Source: Parachlorella kessleri (taxonomy: Eukaryota > Chlorophyta > Trebouxiophyceae > Chlorellales > Chlorellaceae). Taken from it: a DNA stretch of 64,000 nucleotides. The position numbers were made by a program, and so were the translations under genes. Positions 58,701 to 64,000 of this stretch are shown piece after piece. The stretch covers positions 1 through 64,000 of the forward strand of contig BBXU01002033.1 of the NCBI GenBank assembly GCA_001598975.1. The letters are read 5' to 3'. Each line of letters starts with the position of its first letter. The stretch's first letter is position 1. The notes under the pieces were generated by a model, which worked only from the letters and a program-made list of their open reading frames with translations, was not told where the DNA came from and did no database searches.

Positions 58701-60171
58701 GCAATTGCTCCATGCAGCATGAGTCACTGGACAGCTCCGATTCGTGCCAGCCTGGCAGTGCCAGGGTGACTGTACAACACTGCCCCCGCCACCTTGAGCA
58801 AGCTCACACGCTCTTTCCCTTCCTGCCATCTCTTCCCTTGCAGCGCCAGCTGGACGACTTTCTGAAGACATGCCAGCCTGGCAGCGCCAGCGCAGCCAAG
58901 TGGGGGGTCTGTGTGTTGCTGCTGACGGCCAAGGCGCAGACCAGTGCGCTGTACAAGAGCCTGGCTTCCCGGTACAAGGGGAAGATAGCCTTTGGGGAGG
59001 TGCAGGGGTCGCACCAGGTGCGCTTCTGGTCACTGATGAGAATGTGTGGTCGAAGACGGGTGGGTTGGCCGTCAGTCAGCATACTCAGCAGTTTGACACG
59101 CGTGGCATTCAGCATGGTAGCCTTCTGTATGATGGCTTGACAGCAGTCCTGGGTTACTGCAGCAGGCTTGCACATGCTTGGTGATCGCAGTTGTTTGCTA
59201 CCCCTGCTCAGCAAAAGCTTGGGAGCTGGGTGGCAAGCAGCCTAATCATGGTGCAGCGCTGCGATGTGCAGGAGCTGAGCCACGTCTTTGGCGTGACCAA
59301 GTATCCTACCCTTCTAGCCTTGTGCAATGGCAACAAGGATGCAATCATCCCATTCACAGGTAAGCAGGGTTGCAGCATAGGTTGCATTTGACCTTGTCAG
59401 CCTGCACGGCCTGGGCGCGGCCGTCCGTCGAGGCCATCCGTTGCTGCCAAGGACAATGGAAGTGTGGTGGGGGCTGCTCGGCTGCGCTTGAGTAGCCTGT
59501 GCCGCTCCTTGCTTCTTGTCAGGAGGCTCTATACATTGGCAGTCCAACACCATCCTCGACTAGCTGATGAAGCAGGCTTGAGTGTGAGCACTGCCTTGAA
59601 GCCGCGACGCCCTGCCTTCCTGGAAGCTAAGAATCACCGATTGTCAAAACATCTGGAGGTTGACAAGTGGTCCTGACTGCATGGACACGCGGCATAACGT
59701 TGTCAGATTACTACACTGACGTGTCTTGGTGTTTGCTGCCATCCCCTTCAGATGAGATGAAGTCCACGCGGCTCTCAAAGTTCCTCAACCAGTTCTACCA
59801 GAGCAAAGTGTGTGCGGCGGCTGTGAAGATCACCGCTGACACAGACTTTAGCAAGATGCGGGTGCTGCAGCTCAGGCAGTTGCTGGAGCTCAAAGGGGTT
59901 GTGTGCAGGTGGGTGGGTCGCTAAGGCTGGTCGGCATGCTAGCGGAAGGGGTCGTGTGCAGGTGCGTAGGTCGCTATAGGCCGATCGGCATGCTAGCGGA
60001 AGTTGGCCATGCACTAAAGATTTAGCAAGTGGGCAGGCAGTAAAGGCGTGCCTGGAAGAGGTTGCAGCCCATATAGTTACTGAGAAGGTGTGCCTCTCCT
60101 GTGCATGCAGGGAGTGCTTCGAGAAAGGGGACTACATTCGTCGGATAAAGGAGGTTTATGGCGTAGCCTAG
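55778..60171 (+). CDS. ER DnaJ-thioredoxin fusion with C-terminal Cys motif
   Basis: Predicted ER-lumen J-protein with a thioredoxin domain, like animal ERdj5/DNAJC10 and its plant/algal relatives, coupling BiP to disulfide chemistry. Eleven exons: 55778-55935, 56048-56102, 56412-56546, 57060-57213, 57551-57725, 58041-58190, 58479-58581, 58844-59017, 59191-59359, 59752-59908, 60111-60171; 496 residues. Signal peptide (ALLLLSLAVAAV). J domain: YYDILGVAPDADDRQIQKAY, YHPDRNPD with HPD at 56-58, and AYEVLTDPEKRRLYDQLGE. A Gly-rich region of ~100 residues with a GGGG/FPGG pattern follows. Thioredoxin: LIKFYAPWCGHCRQLSPKW (active-site Cys226 and Cys229), VNCDEQKALCQQ, IRGYPTIKAF. A second thioredoxin-like fold may follow. 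The end, LRQLLELKGVVCRECFEKGD, is SAP/saposin-like, as in MANF-type domains. No KDEL is present. Confidence 0.88.
59894..60003. repeat. Tandem duplication of the 3' edge of DnaJ-gene exon 10
   Basis: ggggttgtgtgcaggtgggtgggtcgctaaggctggtcggcatgctagcggaag (59896-59949) is followed at once by ggggtcgtgtgcaggtgcgtaggtcgctataggccgatcggcatgctagcggaag. Each has GTGTGCAG plus a GT donor, so two donors lie 52-53 bp apart. Confidence 0.9.
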
Positions 60172-61129
60172 CACTCTTGACACTGGCACCGGCAGGCGAG
60201 GAGCTAGGGATATTGTGCATGCAGTAGGCCGTGAGTAGGGAGCTTCCCGCTGTTGCCCCGGGGCTTGACCTCATCTTTATGTCACTTAATTAGCGGCCCG
60301 CAGTTGTGGGCCTCCTGAAGTCGTCTGCATACAAGCGGAAGAAACCTACTTGGCAGCACAAACGATGTCAAACCCTGCCCGAGTGTGTCTCGTGTAGTAT
60401 TAGGAAGTCCACAGCGTGTCTGGGCTTCACTGGCCGTAGAACCTTTCAATGGCAGCACGCATCTCATGGTTTGTCGATGAATCTCTGCGTGGGGCTTTGT
60501 ACCACTGCCTGTTCAGCTCCACCATAGATGCAAGGTGACATTTTGCGACAGCAGCTCAGGCAAGACGCAGTCCTGTCGGTACATTTTGCTTGCGTCCAGC
60601 CCTGCCAGTGCACCCCTAACTCCTCCCTGGTCGCATTATGTGTCACCCTTGCCAGTTACATTCTACGCCCACCTCTCCTCAGTTCTCTTTGCCCGCTCTC
60701 GACAGTCAGCCAAAGTGTTGGCAAGCAAGCCATGTTGAAAGTACACAAGTTCAGGTTGATCCACTGCTGACACAGGGTCACAGCGACAGGCAGGTTCCAC
60801 CCACCTAGTTCCCATTATTCAGAGCTCCCTACTTAGGTGCACCAGCCCCCGATCCCGTCAAATTGATGGCTTGCCTGTGGCTTTCCCACTTTTTGCGCCC
60901 GATGAGTCAGGGGTGACGAGTACATCCCGAAAAAAACCTGTTGCGACATGTCGGTGTGCAGAGAGCCTTATCGGGCGAGCGCTGTGGCCTAGGATACTTC
61001 AGTTTGTAGAATTGTAGCGGCTGATGCTACTTCCTGCACAGACTGGCGATGTAACGATTAGAGGAAACAGTTGTCTAGGACGTTTCAGCTTGGCGTAGTT
61101 CCGCTGGAACTATCGCTGCGGATTGAACG
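60172..61129. other. Intergenic with one dispersed-repeat copy
   Basis: 958 bp between two plus-strand genes. 60565-60655 (cctgtcggtacattttgc...ccctgccagtgcacccctaactcctccc...gtcaccc) is another member of the dispersed repeat. No gene is seen; the promoter of the lipase gene should be at the right end. Confidence 0.5.
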
Positions 61130-64000
61130 ATGCCGGGACTCACGGCTCTGGGCAGGCGCTGGCACATAGCCTCTGGTGTGAGAACCAACAAGCGGTGCTT
61201 TTCTAGTCATTCCGCCTGACTGTTGAAGAGGAACTTGCTTACAACGTCTGTCTACGACCCTTTTTCACAGCCGTCTTGGCTGATTGACTTGACTGTTTGG
61301 CGGTGCGCTGCAGACTTCATGCCCGCTATGTCGGCTGTCACCGGTTTGTTCCACTTATTGTGGTTTATTGCCTTTTGGTTTGGTGAGTCTGCATGCTCTG
61401 ACCTTTGCTACTGTTGTATGCGATCCAGAGCACACCGACTTTGCAGCACACATGCTCAACCTCAAGCATCCCTTGCAGGAGCGTATGCGCTGGAGACTGG
61501 GGGTATGAAGTATGACTGTGATGCGAAGGAGCTCCTACGGGCAGTTTGTTATGGAACCGTTGCCCTCTTTGCAATATCAGCGGCTGTCGACTTCGCCATG
61601 GTCGCAGTTGGCTTGCGAGGTGACAGAGAACCGCTCCACATGCCCTTGTAAAGTTGGCGTGAGTGGGTCCTGCATGGTCAGCAGTTCTGCACTAGTGTGC
61701 AACCCAAGCAGTTGTTACAACCTGTCCATCCTGAGTACAGGTGGGCCGCTGGAGACGCGGCGACGAGCGGCCATCAGGCCCCTCCTTACTATGAAGGGTG
61801 CAACCTGGGTTGCCTTCCTCTGCTACACTGGTCAGTGGCTGTGCTTCGGCCTGTTAGCTCCCATGCATGCATATAGGATGGCAAGATTGCGCAGCCGAGC
61901 GCCACACAAGTCCTCCTTTTTGCCCTTACTCCTTGCCTTCACGTAGCGCTATTGCCTCTTCCCCATCGTCTCTCTTTTAGCCCATGCGCAGTCTTCTCCA
62001 CGTACGTCATCAGTTCGCCAAGTGTACCGAACACATGTTGGGACACCAACCCATGCCTGTACCTGGGCGAGATGGGCGCTTGTGACTACGAGGATGGCAG
62101 CCGTAAGGGTGGCGTTGTTCCGTGCTCATGGGTACAAAGGAGATGTTCTGCTCTGCACGAATGCTCAGGAGGTGGTCAAACAACGCTCTTTTCTCCGAGT
62201 TCTGCCTTATCTGCAGTGCTCAGGTGGCCTTGTGCAGCTTTGATACATAGTAGCTGCTTGCTCTGCAGGCGTACCAAAGCTGACACATAGTTGCCGGTTA
62301 GTCTGGGACAACCAGGACGATTTCTTCTTTTGCCTGGTGAGCTCGCAAGAGGCCACCTGCAGCCGACAGAGTACGATGCTGTGTCTTGCCCTCAGAGGTA
62401 GTCGAAATGCCATTCGCTATTTGGCCAGAGGGTGCTTTTTGGTGGTGCAGATTGGGTGGCTGACTATTGGCAGCGGATGGGACATTGCCACACAAAGGTG
62501 TCCTGCCGACTGGCGGGAGGAGACCTGGCAGGCGCTCAATGCTGCTTCTGCTGGCAGTAGCACGGGTAAGGAACCTTAGGGTGCATTCTGTGCAAGGCAT
62601 GGCCCAAGTTTTGTGCCATGGGTGCTGCGTGAGTTACAAAAGGCGCATGATGGACAGCAGGTGACGTCATGTCGTCGACCCTAGAGGGCAATTTCTCGGC
62701 GATGGCTGAGGCAGAGATGCTGAGAGCGCTTGGCCTCCCCTACAACCCTAGGGCAGTCTCAGCCTCAGCTCCTTGGTTAAGCCAGTGCATGGATCCATAT
62801 TGCCAAAATCTTCTCAGGTACGTGACCGGTGCCTTGGCGCTAGACGTGATGTTGGCAGCTGTCATGTGGTGAAAGAAGCTTCAACCTCACTTTTATCTTG
62901 TTTGCCAGCTGCTATGTCGATAAAGGGGTGTTAGTCTTGAGTGTACCTGCTCAGCTGGAGTGGACCTGCATTCTGGGTCAACTTCACGCAAACCAGGTTG
63001 CCCTACTTGAGATGCCACACGGGGGTGGTCTCATGCAGGGCTGGTGACAATTGTTCCCAGTTCGATGTCTTGCTGAACATAGAGGTCCCTAACTCAGACT
63101 CGAAGAAATCATTTTTTGTGGGACTGGTCTACAGTTCATGGGCCATGCTGGCACTTACAGCGTGAGTAGGGCCGTAACAATCCTCTGCACTATTCTGGGG
63201 AATTGCCCTATGTGCGCAGTGCAAGTGGCTGATTGTTCAGGATAGGTTTATGTAAGGGCTGGCAGCCTGGCCTTGCGGTGCGCGTTATACTCAAAGAGCT
63301 GTGAGCTGCAGGCTGGTTGTCTACCTGACCTTTAACTCCTTCCCTGACTACCAAGATGCCAATGCGTGGGAGGCTTCTGTCAATCAGGTGGCAAAGCTCT
63401 GCTGCTGTGGAGCCACCCTGGAGGCGGCAGCCGCAGATGGATGGTAAGGGTGGAACTGGTTGGCAAACTCCAATGCAGGCCGGAAGAGCAAGAACCCGAA
63501 TCGACCTTGCCTCCACAGCAGTTGTGCATGCTTCCAGCTCCAGACTTCCTGCTTGGTAATGTGAGTAATTATACATGAGTGCAGCGACCCTGCCTCTAAG
63601 GAGATTGGCAAGTCGCTCCATCAGCTCCTTGGTGGCATAGACCTTGACCCCTCAGGTGTGCGCCCAATAGCTGAGATGATTCCAGAATCTTGGTCGCCTT
63701 GCATGCTTGTTAACGCGGACCTGGGAGGGACTGTTGGACAAAATTTTGGGATGCTGTCTGGAGGCTGTTGCTAGCTGCATCAAGTTAACATGCCGCTTTG
63801 GCAAGCACTGCAGACCGTTTGCTTGGATTGATGCTGGTGTCTGCGGAGCAGTCAAGGAGGAGGCAGAAGAATGCCTTGGATGCACTTGAAGCAACAGGTG
63901 CAGTGCCTTCGACATGGAGCCTCATGGCAACTTCCTCAAGCTCCGTGACAGAGTGCATGCCCTTCCATTTCAGCAGCTGCACTGGCTGGTATGGAACTGA
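61130..64000 (+). CDS. Diacylglycerol-lipase-like membrane protein, N-terminal part
   Basis: Predicted sn-1-specific diacylglycerol lipase (DAGL, class 3 lipase) with four N-terminal membrane spans; the catalytic domain lies past the right edge. Exons: 61130-61175, 61314-61382, 61479-61619, 61741-61830, 61992-62102, 62269-62336, 62451-62565, 62661-62817, 62909-62996, 63061-63161, 63312-63443, 63585-63655 and 63814 onward; phases agree, ~458 residues. Evidence: MPGLTALGRRWHIASDF matches the DAGL start; spans at GLFHLLWFIAFWF, VALFAISAAVDFAMVAVGL, WVAFLCYTGVFSTYVI and FFVGLVYSSWAMLAL; LETRRRAAIRPLL in loop 2; then KLCCC, EIGKSLHQLLGGIDLDPSD and LMLVSAEQSRRRQKNALDA, the conserved segment before the lipase fold. 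The loop before span 4 is unusually long (~190 residues); exons 6, 7 and 9 in it are the least certain. Confidence 0.7.

Noticed and set aside
1..64000. Transposable elements, viral insertions, rRNA and tRNA genes
   Set aside because: I looked for reverse transcriptase, integrase and transposase motifs and for tRNA-like cloverleaf consensus boxes and saw none that I could support by eye; a tRNAscan and RepeatMasker run would settle this.

Overview
This is a gene-dense nuclear window from a eukaryote, most likely a green alga (core chlorophyte, possibly Trebouxiophyceae). The support is as follows. Almost every gene is split by many short GT-AG introns. The sequence is moderately GC-rich. The gene set includes a rubredoxin with a C-terminal membrane anchor, of the type found in oxygenic phototrophs. 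A plant-type CCCTAAA telomere motif sits inside an intron. TGTAA motifs follow two stop codons. All gene models were built by hand from protein homology, splice-site consensus and exon phase; most coding genes here are invisible as single long ORFs.

Layout, left to right: N-terminal part of a membrane-anchored M1 aminopeptidase (-, runs off the left edge); GT2-like glycosyltransferase (+); prefoldin subunit 3 (+); a tandem array of four paralogous genes of unknown function (-, copies A-D, 8.2-18.1 kb) with decayed passenger copies of prefoldin exon 5; WDR55-type WD40 protein (+); Ser-rich protein of unknown function (-); rubredoxin-like protein (+); Cys-rich, membrane-anchored FkbM-type methyltransferase (+); a hidden three-exon 69-residue protein (-); mitochondrial elongation factor G in 15 exons (-); nucleotide-diphospho-sugar transferase with a C-terminal anchor (+); SUMO E2 UBC9 (-); phosphomannomutase (-); an ER DnaJ-thioredoxin fusion (+); and the N-terminal half of a diacylglycerol-lipase-like membrane protein (+, runs off the right edge).

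The genes do not form one pathway. Several belong to the secretory and glycosylation system: two glycosyltransferases, phosphomannomutase (GDP-mannose supply), the FkbM methyltransferase and the ER DnaJ-thioredoxin. The rest are housekeeping. Many neighbours are divergently transcribed from gaps of 290-425 bp.

Two structural themes stand out. First, a unit of about 3.1 kb carrying the prefoldin 3' end plus one unknown gene was tandemly amplified to give three copies beside an older fourth copy. Second, local tandem duplications repeatedly start at exon edges. They copy a splice site plus the adjoining coding sequence into the intron, at least seven times in the EF-G gene and again in the FkbM and DnaJ-thioredoxin genes. 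One of these junctions contains interstitial telomere repeat. I saw no CRISPR array, rRNA, convincing tRNA, transposase or reverse transcriptase.
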